Shown here in pieces: positions 1 through 10,208 of a DNA stretch of 64,000 bases. This stretch comes from Streptomyces sp. JHA26 (lineage in GTDB: Bacteria; Actinomycetota; Actinomycetes; Streptomycetales; Streptomycetaceae), in the NCBI RefSeq assembly GCF_002005565.1, contig NZ_BDJC01000013.1:1-64000 (forward strand), in the 5' to 3' direction. Below the pieces are notes generated by a model. That model was given only the letters and a program-made list of their open reading frames with translations, had not been told where the DNA came from and made no database searches. Both the position numbers and the translations under genes were made by a program. The number at the start of each line of letters is the position of its first letter. The stretch's first letter is position 1.

Positions 1-832
1 GCGCTACCTGCTGTCGATGCTGCCGGACAACAACCGGCAGGTCCCTCCCGTCGTACCGGCCGGCGTCCCGGCCGACCCCTCGGGGGAGACGCTGCGCGGC
101 CTGGTGCCCAGCGACGGCAGCCACCCCTACGACATGCGGCGCGTCATCGAGGAGATCGTCGACGACGGCGAGTACATGGAGGTGCACGAGCGCTGGGCGG
201 CCTCCGTCGTCTGCGCCCTGACACGGCTCGACGGACACGTGGTGGGCGTCGTCGCCAACCAGCCGCAGTCGATGGCCGGGGTGCTCGACATCCACTCGTC
301 GGAGAAGGCCGCACGCTTCGTGCAGTTCTGCGACGCGTTCAACATCCCGCTGGTCACGCTCGTGGACGTGCCCGGCTTCCTGCCGGGCGTCGACCAGGAG
401 CACGGCGGCATCATCCGACACGGCGCCAAGCTGCTCTACGCGTACTGCAACGCCACCGTGCCGCGGATCTCGCTCATCCTGCGCAAGGCCTACGGCGGCG
501 CGTACATCGTCATGGACTCCCGCTCGATCGGCGCCGACCTGTCCTTCGCCTGGCCCACCAACGAGATCGCGGTCATGGGCGCCGAGGGCGCCGCCAACGT
601 GGTCTTCCGCCGCCAGATCGCCGCCTCGGACGACCCCGAGACCACCCGCGCCCAGCTGGTCAAGGAGTACAAGGCCGAGCTGATGCACCCCTACTACGCG
701 GCCGAACGCGGCCTCGTGGACGACGTCATCGACCCCGCCGAGACCCGCGACGTGCTCGTCAGCGCCCTCGCGATGCTCCGCGAGAAGCACGCGCCCCTGC
801 CCCTGCGCAAGCACGGGAACCAGCCGGCATGA
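1..832 (+). CDS. Acyl-CoA carboxylase beta subunit (carboxyltransferase), 5' end outside window
   Basis: The reading frame is open from base 2, so the gene starts upstream of the window and only the C-terminal ~276 residues are present. This family (AccB/PccB) transfers the carboxyl group from biotin on the alpha subunit to acetyl-, propionyl- or butyryl-CoA, giving extender units for fatty acids and polyketides. The C-terminal crotonase-like carboxyltransferase half is clear, with the VPGFLPG, RKAYGGAY and AWPTNEIAVMGAEGA segments. The residue after GGAY is Ile. In S. coelicolor I recall Ile at this site for AccB (acetyl and propionyl) and Asp for PccB, so a broad acyl specificity is inferred. 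The stop overlaps the start of the epsilon subunit by 4 bp. No biotinylated alpha subunit is in view. Confidence 0.93.
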   Translation, partial: RYLLSMLPDNNRQVPPVVPAGVPADPSGETLRGLVPSDGSHPYDMRRVIEEIVDDGEYMEVHERWAASVVCALTRLDGHVVGVVANQPQSMAGVLDIHSSEKAARFVQFCDAFNIPLVTLVDVPGFLPGVDQEHGGIIRHGAKLLYAYCNATVPRISLILRKAYGGAYIVMDSRSIGADLSFAWPTNEIAVMGAEGAANVVFRRQIAASDDPETTRAQLVKEYKAELMHPYYAAERGLVDDVIDPAETRDVLVSALAMLREKHAPLPLRKHGNQPA

Positions 833-1092
833 CGGACACCGAAGGCCCCTCGGTCTCCCGCCGGTCCCCCGGACTCCGCGTTCTGCGGGGACGTCCGAGC
901 GACGAGGAGCTGGCCGCGGTGACCGCCGTGCTCGCCGCCCTCGCCGGCACCCGTCGACCCGCCGCGGCACGGACCGGAGGCCCACGCGGTGCGCTGTGGC
1001 CCGAACTCTGGCAGGGCGGCCGTTCCCCGCGCTCCTGGGCCACCCGACGGGGCGGACCGGCCGGGGACGGGCCGCCGCGCCCGCAGAGGTGA
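829..1092 (+). CDS. Acyl-CoA carboxylase epsilon subunit
   Basis: A small 87-residue protein starting with an ATG that overlaps the beta-subunit stop (ATGA), so the two are translationally coupled. The central LRVLRGRPSDEELAAVTAVLAAL stretch (split here as LRVLRGRPSDEEL plus AAVTAVLAAL, about residues 16-38) is the hallmark of actinobacterial AccE/PccE, which stimulates and stabilises the alpha-beta carboxylase complex. The Arg/Pro/Gly-rich C-terminus is low complexity and probably disordered, as is common for these subunits. Family identity rests on that motif and on position directly after the beta gene. Confidence 0.85.
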   Translation: MTDTEGPSVSRRSPGLRVLRGRPSDEELAAVTAVLAALAGTRRPAAARTGGPRGALWPELWQGGRSPRSWATRRGGPAGDGPPRPQR

Positions 1093-1098
1093 CCGCAT

Positions 1099-1124
1099 CC
1101 GTCTCCCCCGCGCGGGGGAGACGG
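1099..1124 (+). terminator. Intrinsic terminator after the carboxylase genes
   Basis: A 26-bp near-perfect palindrome (CCGTCTCCCCC facing GGGGGAGACGG) starts 7 bp after the epsilon-subunit stop codon. It lacks a long T tract, as usual in Streptomyces. Confidence 0.7.
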
Positions 1125-1167
1125 ATGGCCCCGTAGGTTGAGGTGCGGCGACGCCCCCGTGATGAGA

Positions 1168-1710
1168 ATGGATCACATGCTGAGAGGGAACGTACTACCC
1201 GATGTCCCGCGCTGGGCCGCCCTCGCCGCCTACGCCGTGCCCCTGGCCACCCTGCCGTCGGGGTTGTGGCGGATCGCCCTGGTCGCCGGGGCCCCGGTGG
1301 CCTCGGATCCGGTCCGTACCGGCTGGGGCGTGCTGTACGTCCTGACCCTGACGGTGGTCTCCGAGGGGCTCGCCCTGATGACGCTCGGCCTGGTGCAGCC
1401 GTGGGGCGAGGTCGTGCCGCGCTGGATCCCGCTGATCGGCGGCCGTCCGGTGCACCCGCTCGCAGCGGTGATACCGGCGCTGCTGGGTGCGGCCGTGCTC
1501 TTCCTCCTGAGCATCGTGATCGGTGTCACCCAGTCCCACAGCCTGGCCTCGGGCAGTCTCACGGACTCCACGTCCCAGGAGGTCCTCCTCGTCGTCTGCT
1601 ACGTCCCGTTGCTGGCCTGGGCCCCGCTGCTGACGGTGTCGGCGATCGCCTACTACCGGCGCCGGACGGCTGCGGCTCCCCTGCCGGAGCGCGTGCTCGA
1701 GCACCGCTGA
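1168..1710 (+). CDS. Small integral membrane protein of unknown function
   Basis: A ~180-residue protein with about four hydrophobic helices: near residues 13-35 (WAALAAYAVPLATL), 50-75 (GVLYVLTLTVVSEGLALMTL), 100-122 (VIPALLGAAVLFLLSIVIGV) and 143-165 (VLLVVCYVPLLAWAPLLTV). The C-terminus is short and basic. Three in-frame ATG codons (1162, 1168, 1177) and a GTG (1159) are possible starts and none has a strong ribosome site; 1168 is a compromise. It lies between two hairpin terminators and appears monocistronic. I do not recognise a named family; it resembles small conserved membrane proteins of streptomycetes. Confidence 0.7.
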   Translation: MDHMLRGNVLPDVPRWAALAAYAVPLATLPSGLWRIALVAGAPVASDPVRTGWGVLYVLTLTVVSEGLALMTLGLVQPWGEVVPRWIPLIGGRPVHPLAAVIPALLGAAVLFLLSIVIGVTQSHSLASGSLTDSTSQEVLLVVCYVPLLAWAPLLTVSAIAYYRRRTAAAPLPERVLEHR

Positions 1711-1723
1711 GCGGTACCCCCGC

Positions 1724-1744
1724 GGCGCCGGGGTTTCCGGCGCC
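1724..1744 (+). terminator. Hairpin terminator after the small membrane protein
   Basis: An 8-bp perfect stem (GGCGCCGG / CCGGCGCC) with a GGTTT loop, 14 bp after the stop codon at 1710. Confidence 0.65.
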
Positions 1745-1963
1745 ACGGTGAAACTCCATATCGAGGTATTCGATGGACGAATGCGCCACGACCGGTCGAT
1801 ATCTAGGGTCTCACCCATGTCGACTGAACTGCGCCGGCCCGAATTCCCCGTTCCCCGGGAGGGGGACGAGAGGATTTCGCACACCGCAGTGGCCCGGACC
1901 GAATACCTGTCGAGGAGGTCGGCCGGAGAGCGGACCGGCCCCCGCGAGGATGGAGTGGAATCC

Positions 1964-2131
1964 ATGCAAGGACGCGTGCCGCCGTTCGCGGTGATTCCCG
2001 GCGCTCAGGTGGAACGGGCACTCTCCGGGAACGAGCAGCGGGTGACGGAACTCCACGTGGCCGCCGCCGGCGAACTGGTGGTCGCGCCGGACTTCTTCCA
2101 CGAACGCAGCCGCTACGGGGCGGGGGGCTGA
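1964..2131 (+). pseudogene. Truncated sbnB-like remnant (N-terminal ~45 residues of a 2,3-diaminopropionate dehydrogenase)
   Basis: A 55-codon reading frame with a good GGAG ribosome site 8 bp before its ATG. The first ~35 residues (VPPFAVIPGAQVERAL ... V.EL) resemble the start of SbnB, the ornithine-cyclodeaminase-like enzyme that acts with SbnA in L-2,3-diaminopropionate synthesis. A PDFF segment sits where full-length SbnB has a PPSYF-like segment; then the frame diverges and stops. A real SbnB is about 330 residues, so the NAD-binding and catalytic regions are missing. It ends 3 bp before the sbnA start, the position an intact sbnB often occupies. Family memory is the only basis. It could be a translated short peptide used to couple sbnA expression. 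Confidence 0.5.
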
Positions 2132-2134
2132 GAC

Positions 2135-3121
2135 GTGCCCATCGTCGACGCCCCTGAGCAGTTCAACCAGGAAGACCTCTACCTCGACCTCCGCTCCACG
2201 ATGGACCTCCCGGTCTACCTCAAGTGCGAGGGCGTCAACTTCGCCGGTTCGATCAAGCTGAAGGCCGCCACCTCCATGGTGGACGCCGCCGAGCGCCAGG
2301 GCCTGCTGAGCCCCGAATCCATCCTGATCGAGTCCTCGTCCGGAAACCTGGGCGTGGCACTCAGCATGATCGCCGCCAACCGGGGCTACGTCTTCGAGTG
2401 CGTCACCGACGCCCGGTGCAACCTGACCACGCGGCTGCTCATGGAGGCCATGGGCAGCCGGGTCAAGGTGATCACCGAGGCGCATCCGGAGCGCGGCCTG
2501 CTCGGTGCGCGGCTCGACTACGTGCGCGGACGCTGCGAGAGCGACCCCCGGTACGTGTGGCTGAACCAGCACGCCAACCCCAACAACTGGAAGGCGCACC
2601 ACGAGGTCACCGCGCCCGCGATAGCGAGCAGGTTCCCGACGCTGGACGTCCTGTTCGTCGGGGCCGGCACCACGGGGACCCTGATGGGCTGCGCGCGGTA
2701 CTTCCGCCGGACGCGGCCCGGCGTGACCATCGTCGCGGTCGACAGCGTCGGTTCCGTCACCTTCGGCGGTCCGGCGGGGCTGCGCATGATCCCGGGGCTG
2801 GGCGCCGGGGTGCGTCCGGCGCTGCTCGACGAGTCCTTCGTGGACCACGTCGTGCACGTACCGGAGGCGGAGACCGTCCGGGTCTGCCACCAGCTCGCCC
2901 GGACCGGCTTCCTGTTCGGCGGCTCCACCGGCACCGTGATCGCCGGCGCGCGCCGGTGGCTCGCGGAGCACCGGCCGACGGAACCGGTGACCGCGGTGGC
3001 GATCGCGCCCGATCTCGGCGAGCGATATCTCGACACGCTTTATCACAGCAATTGGGTGCAGGAATTCTACGGCCCCGACGTCCTGGACGGACTGAGCCCC
3101 CGCGAGCAGTACACGCATTGA
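2135..3121 (+). CDS. sbnA: SbnA-type 2,3-diaminopropionate biosynthesis enzyme (PLP-dependent)
   Basis: A 328-residue member of the cysteine synthase fold. SbnA condenses O-phosphoserine with glutamate to give N-(1-amino-1-carboxyl-2-ethyl)glutamate, the precursor of L-2,3-diaminopropionate used in siderophores and nonribosomal peptides. The PLP lysine is expected at Lys41 in the NFAGSIKLK motif, followed by the SSSGNLG loop; phosphate-binding GAGTTGT and GGSTGT segments come later. The start is a GTG 3 bp after the upstream remnant, preceded by a G-rich tract. The usual partner SbnB is reduced to a fragment, so the pathway is incomplete here unless SbnB is encoded elsewhere. The next gene is mbtH, which fits a nonribosomal peptide context. 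Confidence 0.85.
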   Translation: MPIVDAPEQFNQEDLYLDLRSTMDLPVYLKCEGVNFAGSIKLKAATSMVDAAERQGLLSPESILIESSSGNLGVALSMIAANRGYVFECVTDARCNLTTRLLMEAMGSRVKVITEAHPERGLLGARLDYVRGRCESDPRYVWLNQHANPNNWKAHHEVTAPAIASRFPTLDVLFVGAGTTGTLMGCARYFRRTRPGVTIVAVDSVGSVTFGGPAGLRMIPGLGAGVRPALLDESFVDHVVHVPEAETVRVCHQLARTGFLFGGSTGTVIAGARRWLAEHRPTEPVTAVAIAPDLGERYLDTLYHSNWVQEFYGPDVLDGLSPREQYTH

Positions 3122-3142
3122 CGAAGAAGGAGACGAAAGACC

Positions 3143-3361
3143 ATGACGAATCCCTTTGAGGACGACACGGCCGGTTACTACGTCCTGGTGAACGACGAGG
3201 GCCAGCACTCCATCTGGCCCGTGTTCATCGACGTCCCACGCGGCTGGACCATCGCCTACGGCCAGGAGTCGAGGCGGGCCTGCCTGGAATTCATCGAGCA
3301 GAACTGGACCGACATGCGCCCCAAGAGCCTCGTCGCCGCGTCGGCGCAGCAGGCGAGCTGA
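3143..3361 (+). CDS. mbtH: MbtH-like protein
   Basis: A complete 72-residue MbtH-family protein. These small proteins bind and activate the adenylation domains of nonribosomal peptide synthetases. The family signatures are present: NPF near the N-terminus, YYVLVNDEGQHSIWP (residues 12-26), GWTIAYG, and the C-terminal NWTDMRPKSL with its conserved Trp. The ribosome site AAGGAG lies 22-17 bp upstream and GAAAGA nearer the ATG. It follows sbnA by 21 bp and is probably in the same transcript. No NRPS gene lies within the 60 kb downstream, so it must serve a synthetase elsewhere, or be a relic. Confidence 0.95.
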   Translation: MTNPFEDDTAGYYVLVNDEGQHSIWPVFIDVPRGWTIAYGQESRRACLEFIEQNWTDMRPKSLVAASAQQAS

Positions 3362-3376
3362 ACCCCGTATTCATCG

Positions 3377-3436
3377 GGCCGGGCACGTCCGGGCGTACAC
3401 CGACACCAGTCGGGTCACGCACCGACGTGCCCGGCC
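3377..3436 (+). terminator. Long inverted repeat downstream of mbtH
   Basis: Perfect 13-bp arms (GGCCGGGCACGTC at 3377-3389; GACGTGCCCGGCC at 3424-3436) separated by 34 bases, beginning 16 bp after the mbtH stop. Probably a transcription stop or a 3'-end stabilising structure. The loop is long for a classical terminator. Confidence 0.5.
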
Positions 3437-3578
3437 GCATGCGGGAAAACGGATTCACATGTCCCATCAGTGCCATTCATTTCGAAATTCTGGCACCCAC
3501 CGGTCACGGAACACCATCATCGGCAGCGCGTGGAGCAGCATGAGGAATTCCGACCGTCTGAACGACAAGGGACTTCAC

Positions 3579-3941
3579 ATGCGCATATCGATCGCGGCCA
3601 AGGCCTCCGTGGCCGCCGCCCTGGCCGCCGCCTCCCTGGCCGTCGCCGTCCCGGCCGACGCCAGTGCCCGGGCGACGCTCACCGAGGTCCGGTGCAGCAC
3701 CGACAAGGACCAGCTGACGTTCACCAAGTTCATGGGCTGGAGCCGCTGTTTCGAGGGCGTGGGCGACCTCGACGTGGAGCCCACCTTCAACACCGAGGCC
3801 AGCTGGGTGAGCACCGGCAACCACTCGGGCTGGTTCAGCTACGAGCCCACCCCCGGTGACGTGAAGGTCCAGTACTTCGGCAAGTACCAGTCCTTGACGG
3901 GCCGGTTCCACCCGCTCCGCCACATCCACGTGGACGGCTGA
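3579..3941 (+). CDS. Small secreted beta/gamma-crystallin-like protein
   Basis: A 120-residue protein with a Sec signal peptide: basic start MRISIAAKAS, a hydrophobic Ala-rich core, and a probable cleavage after ADASA (about residue 30). The mature part has two cysteines, an LTF..CFEG.G pattern, VSTGNHSGWF and a final aromatic/His segment. This arrangement recalls single-domain beta/gamma crystallins of Streptomyces such as the SKLP killer-toxin-like proteins. The assignment is by pattern only. The start is ATG 3579 with AAGGGA just upstream; an in-frame ATG at 3459 lacks a signal peptide. A 217-bp spacer and an inverted repeat separate it from mbtH, so it probably has its own promoter. Confidence 0.7.
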   Translation: MRISIAAKASVAAALAAASLAVAVPADASARATLTEVRCSTDKDQLTFTKFMGWSRCFEGVGDLDVEPTFNTEASWVSTGNHSGWFSYEPTPGDVKVQYFGKYQSLTGRFHPLRHIHVDG

Positions 3942-3953
3942 GCCGGCCGGTCC

Positions 3954-3987
3954 GCCGGCGCTCGGCCCCGCGGGGCCGAGCGCCGGC
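3954..3987. terminator. Bidirectional terminator, 34-bp perfect palindrome
   Basis: Sixteen-base arms (GCCGGCGCTCGGCCCC and its complement) around a central GC, lying between the convergent secreted-protein gene and the radical SAM gene. It can fold on either strand and so can stop both transcripts. Confidence 0.75.
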
Positions 3988-4013
3988 TCGTCCCCGTCCG
4001 GGACGGCGCCGGC

Positions 4014-6739
<2,726 letters not shown>

Positions 6740-6841
6740 GGCGGCCGGCCCGCCGGACCGGGGGGCACGGGCCCGTACCTGTCCTAGGATGCGCGCTGGA
6801 CATTCCGCGAACGCGAGCGCACCCGCCGGAGAGGTGGACCC

Positions 6842-7414
6842 ATGCCCCGAGCCGGCCTCACGACCGAGCGCGTCGTCGCGGCCGCCGCGGACCTCGCCGA
6901 CGAGGCGGGGCTCGAGAGCGTCACCGTCTCCGCGCTGGCCCGGCGGCTGGGGGTGAGGGACGCGAGCCTGTACACGCACGTCCGCGGCCTGCACGACCTG
7001 CGCGTGCGGATGGCGCTGCTGGCGGGCGGCGAGCTGATCGGGGAGATCGAGGCGGCGGTCGCCGGACGGGCCGGCAAGGAGGCGCTGGCCGCCTTCGCCG
7101 ACGCCTACCGGGCGTACGCGCTGCGCCATCCCGGCCGGTACGCCGCGACCCAGATCCGTGTGGACCGGTCCCTCGCCGCCGATTCCCCCGCGCTGCGCCG
7201 CACCGCGGAGATCACCTACGGGATGCTGCGCGCGTACGGCCTCGACGAGCCCGACCTCACCGACGCCGTACGCCTGTTGCGCAGCACCTTCCACGGCTAC
7301 TGCGCCCTGGAGGCCGCCGGGGCCTTCGGCGCCCCGCGGGACGTCCAGGCGTCGTGGGACAGGGCCGTGGACGCGCTGCACGCCGCGCTGGAGCACTGGC
7401 CGGCCGGCGGCTGA
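6842..7414 (+). CDS. TetR-family transcriptional regulator
   Basis: A 190-residue protein with an N-terminal TetR DNA-binding domain: TTERVVAAAADLADEAGLESVTVSALARRLGV leads into the recognition helix DASLYTHVRGLHDL (about residues 7-50). The C-terminal half resembles the WHG/TetR_C_33 ligand-binding domain (FADAYRAYALRHPGRY ... STFHGYCALEAAGAFG). GAGAGGTGG precedes the ATG. It lies 102 bp after alditol oxidase on the same strand. Whether it controls aldO or itself cannot be told from sequence, and no clear palindrome was noticed. Confidence 0.9.
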   Translation: MPRAGLTTERVVAAAADLADEAGLESVTVSALARRLGVRDASLYTHVRGLHDLRVRMALLAGGELIGEIEAAVAGRAGKEALAAFADAYRAYALRHPGRYAATQIRVDRSLAADSPALRRTAEITYGMLRAYGLDEPDLTDAVRLLRSTFHGYCALEAAGAFGAPRDVQASWDRAVDALHAALEHWPAGG

Positions 7415-7438
7415 CCCGCGGGCCCCGCGCCGTCGTGC

Positions 7439-8242
7439 TCAGGCCTTGCGCGCGACCCCGCAGACGGAGACCTCGACCGTGGGCTCCGGGGGCGCGGTGT
7501 CGTCCGGGCGCCAGGCGGCGGTCGCCACCACACCGGGTTCGACGAGGTCGAGCCCGGCGAACCAGCCGGCGATCTCCTGCGGGGACCGGAGGTGGTAGGT
7601 GTTGGCCGACTGCCCGTTGTAGGTCTCGACGGCCGTGTCGAGGGCGGCGTTGCCGCTCGTGCCGTCGCTCAGGGCGAGGTAACTGCCCGGCGGCAGTGCC
7701 GACATCAGCCGGGCGACCAGCTCCGCGGGCCGGTCCTCGTCGGCGACCTGTCCCATGATGCCCAGCAGGGTCAGGGCGACCGGCCGGTCGAGGTCCAGGG
7801 TCTTGGCGGCCTCGGCGAGGATCCGGTCGGGGTCGCGCACGTCGGCGTCGACGTAGGCGCACGCCCCCTCCTCGCTGCTGGTCAGGAGCGCCTCGGCGTG
7901 CGTCAGGACGAGGGGGTCGTTGTCGACGTAGACGATGCGGCTCTCCGGCGCGATGCGCTGGGCCAGCTCGTGCGTGTTGTCCGCGGTGGGCAGGCCGGTG
8001 CCGATGTCGAGGAACTGGCGGATGCCCGCCTCCCCGGCCAGGAAGCGCACGGCGCGCGCCAGGAACTTCCGTTGCAGCCGCGCGACCGCCGCGAACTCCG
8101 GGAAGGTGGACAGGATGACGTCGCCGACCTGGCTGTCGACGGGGTAGTTGTCCTTGCCGCCCAGCAGGTAGTTCCAGACACGGGCGGAGTGCGGGCGGTC
8201 GGTCTGCAGCCTGGCCCTGACTTCATCACGCGGGTGATCCAT
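7439..8242 (-). CDS. SAM-dependent methyltransferase, DUF574 (Methyltransf_19) family
   Basis: A 267-residue protein of a family greatly expanded in Streptomyces. Typical markers are the N-terminal HSARVWNYLLGGKDNYPVD, the SAM-binding FLDIGTGLPTADNTHE (motif I, about residues 70-85), YVDNDPLVLTHAEALL (the acidic ribose-binding residue) and the late TYHLRSPQEIAGWFAGLDLVEPGVV. The substrates of this family are largely unknown. The ATG at 8242 is chosen because the family begins at or near MDHP; the frame stays open upstream. It converges with the TetR gene with a 24-bp gap. Confidence 0.9.
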   Translation of the reverse strand: MDHPRDEVRARLQTDRPHSARVWNYLLGGKDNYPVDSQVGDVILSTFPEFAAVARLQRKFLARAVRFLAGEAGIRQFLDIGTGLPTADNTHELAQRIAPESRIVYVDNDPLVLTHAEALLTSSEEGACAYVDADVRDPDRILAEAAKTLDLDRPVALTLLGIMGQVADEDRPAELVARLMSALPPGSYLALSDGTSGNAALDTAVETYNGQSANTYHLRSPQEIAGWFAGLDLVEPGVVATAAWRPDDTAPPEPTVEVSVCGVARKA

Positions 8243-8277
8243 GGGGATAGCTTCACACAGTGCAATGCCCCAGGGGG

Positions 8278-9027
8278 TCAACTACCCAGTTTCCGCACGT
8301 CGTCGTAGGCCGGCACCATCCCTCCGGGAGCCCGCCCGGACCGGATGCCGGCCGCGGCCTCCAGCGCGGCGCCCAGCGCGCGCCGGTACAGCAGGGAGCC
8401 GAGGCTCACCCGGCGCACACCGAGGTCGGCGAGGTGGTCCGGGCTGGGACCGGCCGGCGTGTACAGGATGTTGAGGGGGATGTCGTCCAACTGCCGCACC
8501 AGGGAGGCGATCACGCGGGGATCGCCCAGGCCGGGGACGAAGACGCCGTGGGCGCCCGCCTCCCGGTAGGCGTCGAGGCGCCGTGACGTTCCCTCGCCGT
8601 CGCCGAGCCAGTACGTGTCGGTGCGGGCGTTGACGAAGAGGCCGGGGGCCGCCGATCTCACGGCGGCGATCTTCGCCGCGTGCCGGTCGACGGGGCCGAG
8701 TCCGTCCTCCAGGTTGATGCCGACGGCTCCGGCCGCCGCCAGCCGCCGCGCGAACTCCGCGACCCGGTCCGGGTCGTCGCTGAAGCCGTCCTCCGCGTCG
8801 ACGGAGAGGAGGAAGGGCTGCGGGCCCAGCGCGAGGGCCAGCCGGAGCGTCTCGTCGCGGGTCGCCGACGCCCCGTCGGGCAGCCCGGCCGCGGCCGCGA
8901 CGCCCAGGCTGGTCGTGCCGATCGCGGCGAAGCCCCGGTCGGCGAGCAGGAGCGCGGAGGCGTGGTCCCAGGCGCACGGCAGCAGCAGGGGATCCCCCGC
9001 GCGGTGCAGGTCCGCGAAGGCGGTCAC
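8278..9027 (-). CDS. Isocitrate lyase / phosphoenolpyruvate mutase family enzyme
   Basis: A 249-residue TIM-barrel protein of the PEP mutase/ICL superfamily. Segments visible are LLPCAWDHASALLLADRGF (residues 15-33), the GTTSLGVAAAAGLPDG loop, LSVDAEDGFSDDP (metal-binding acidic residues), GINLEDG, and NARTDTYWLG. It lacks the KKCGH catalytic motif of true isocitrate lyases, so it belongs with the short bacterial group that includes oxaloacetate hydrolase-like and carboxyvinyl-phosphonate mutase-like proteins; its substrate is unknown. The GTG start overlaps the stop of the upstream gene (GTGA), so the two form one operon, and the methyltransferase gene follows 35 bp later. Confidence 0.85.
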   Translation of the reverse strand: MTAFADLHRAGDPLLLPCAWDHASALLLADRGFAAIGTTSLGVAAAAGLPDGASATRDETLRLALALGPQPFLLSVDAEDGFSDDPDRVAEFARRLAAAGAVGINLEDGLGPVDRHAAKIAAVRSAAPGLFVNARTDTYWLGDGEGTSRRLDAYREAGAHGVFVPGLGDPRVIASLVRQLDDIPLNILYTPAGPSPDHLADLGVRRVSLGSLLYRRALGAALEAAAGIRSGRAPGGMVPAYDDVRKLGS

Positions 9028-9494
9028 GACAGGTCCCCCACGGCGTCGGCGTAGTACGCGGACTCCGTGACGTGCAGGGCGAGTTCGCGGAAGCTCCAGC
9101 CCTCCCCGGGCGAGTGGTCGAGCTGTTCGTCGGTGAGGGCGTCGAGCCGGACCGCCCAGATCCGGGCGAGCCGGGTGAGGCGGCTGCGGGCCTCGTCGAG
9201 GTCCTCCTGGGTGAACGGCGCGCGGTCCGCGTCCGTCGTGACCGCGGAGGCGTGCCAGTGGTCGGGCTGCGGCCGCCTCCCCGCCGACCGCGCCTCCATC
9301 TCCGCGAGATGGTCGATCAGGTGGTCGGCGACGCGCCGGACGGCTTTGTGCGGGGTGTAGACCCGGCCGTCGACGTGGGCGGGCTCCCCGTCCCAGGCGG
9401 TCCAGGTGGCGGCCAGGGCGAGGACGTGGTCGACCATGCCGGTGACGGCGTCGGCGGGCGTGCGGGGCGCGGTGGCGGTGTGCGTGTCGTTCAT
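9024..9494 (-). CDS. DinB-like four-helix protein
   Basis: A 156-residue protein with the look of the DinB/YfiT (mycothiol-dependent metalloenzyme) superfamily: an N-terminal helix DAVTGMVDHVLALAATW, a middle HKAVRRVADHLIDHLAEME and a C-terminal GEGWSFRELALHVTESAYYADAV. Histidines in the middle and last helices (DHL, LHVTE) could be the metal site. Members include thiol S-transferases and many uncharacterised proteins. It is the first gene of a pair with the PEP mutase-like enzyme (4-bp overlap). Confidence 0.7.
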   Translation of the reverse strand: MNDTHTATAPRTPADAVTGMVDHVLALAATWTAWDGEPAHVDGRVYTPHKAVRRVADHLIDHLAEMEARSAGRRPQPDHWHASAVTTDADRAPFTQEDLDEARSRLTRLARIWAVRLDALTDEQLDHSPGEGWSFRELALHVTESAYYADAVGDLS

Positions 9495-9611
9495 GTCCCC
9501 GACGCTAGGGGCCCGTTGCTTCGGTCCCCGCCGAAGTGTCCCGAGTCCCCGGGCGGGTATCCGGACGGTCGTCCGAAGTCGTCCGCTCCTTCGACCGACC
9601 GGAAGGTGGAC

Positions 9612-10148
9612 ATGGCAAGCACCGAACGACGCGACGGCCGCCCCGAGCGGCGGTGGCAGGACGGGTTATGGGTGATCGGGCTGTTCGCCCTGGCCGTCGG
9701 GTTCCTGACCCGCATGGCCTTCGGCGGGGCGTCGGGATGGCTGTCGGCCCTGGTGGGCGCCGCGCTGATGAGCCTCTACACCGTGTGGCTGGTACGCCGC
9801 CGCCGGCGGCACGACGCGCGGACCACCGGCGCCTGCCCGGACGACGTGCCCGCCATGGAACGCCGGATCCTCAAGGGCGCGCCGCCGCCCGAGGACCCCG
9901 GACGGCGGCGGGCGATGGCGGCGCTGGTCGACTCCCGCCAGCAGCGGCTGCGGCGCCACCGCTGGTGGTCGCTCCCCCTCCTCGCCGTGCTCTTCTTCGG
10001 CACCGCGGGCCTGTGGTTCGCCTCCGGCGAGAGGGTCGCGGGCGGCTGGATGCTGGCGGTCGCGGTCGTCTTCATGACGTGGATGGTCTGGTACCACTTC
10101 CGCTACGACCGCCGGCTGTCGCAGATGCGCCGCCGCCTCCAGGGCTGA
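9612..10148 (+). CDS. Membrane protein of unknown function, four predicted helices
   Basis: A 178-residue protein starting at ATG 9612 with GGAAGGTGG upstream. Two hydrophobic pairs are visible: LWVIGLFALAVGFLTRMAF and WLSALVGAALMSLYTVWLV (residues ~19-63), then WWSLPLLAVLFFGTAGLWFA and WMLAVAVVFMTWMVWYHF (residues ~120-162). A basic cytosolic loop with RRRRRH and RQQRLRRHR lies between them, and the C-terminus is basic. Both ends are predicted in the cytoplasm. No named family recognised. It is divergent from the DinB-like gene, and converges with the response regulator gene. Confidence 0.8.
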   Translation: MASTERRDGRPERRWQDGLWVIGLFALAVGFLTRMAFGGASGWLSALVGAALMSLYTVWLVRRRRRHDARTTGACPDDVPAMERRILKGAPPPEDPGRRRAMAALVDSRQQRLRRHRWWSLPLLAVLFFGTAGLWFASGERVAGGWMLAVAVVFMTWMVWYHFRYDRRLSQMRRRLQG

Positions 10149-10208
10149 GCCGCGCGCCTCGCCCCGCACCGCCCGCGGGAACCAGGCGCCGGGAGTTCGC
10201 GCGGGGTC

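Noticed and set aside
1800-1822. An iron box (DmdR/IdeR site) upstream of the sbnA island
   Set aside because: A GGGT-N3-ACCC element with nearby TAGG is present, but it does not match the 19-bp consensus well enough to claim iron control.
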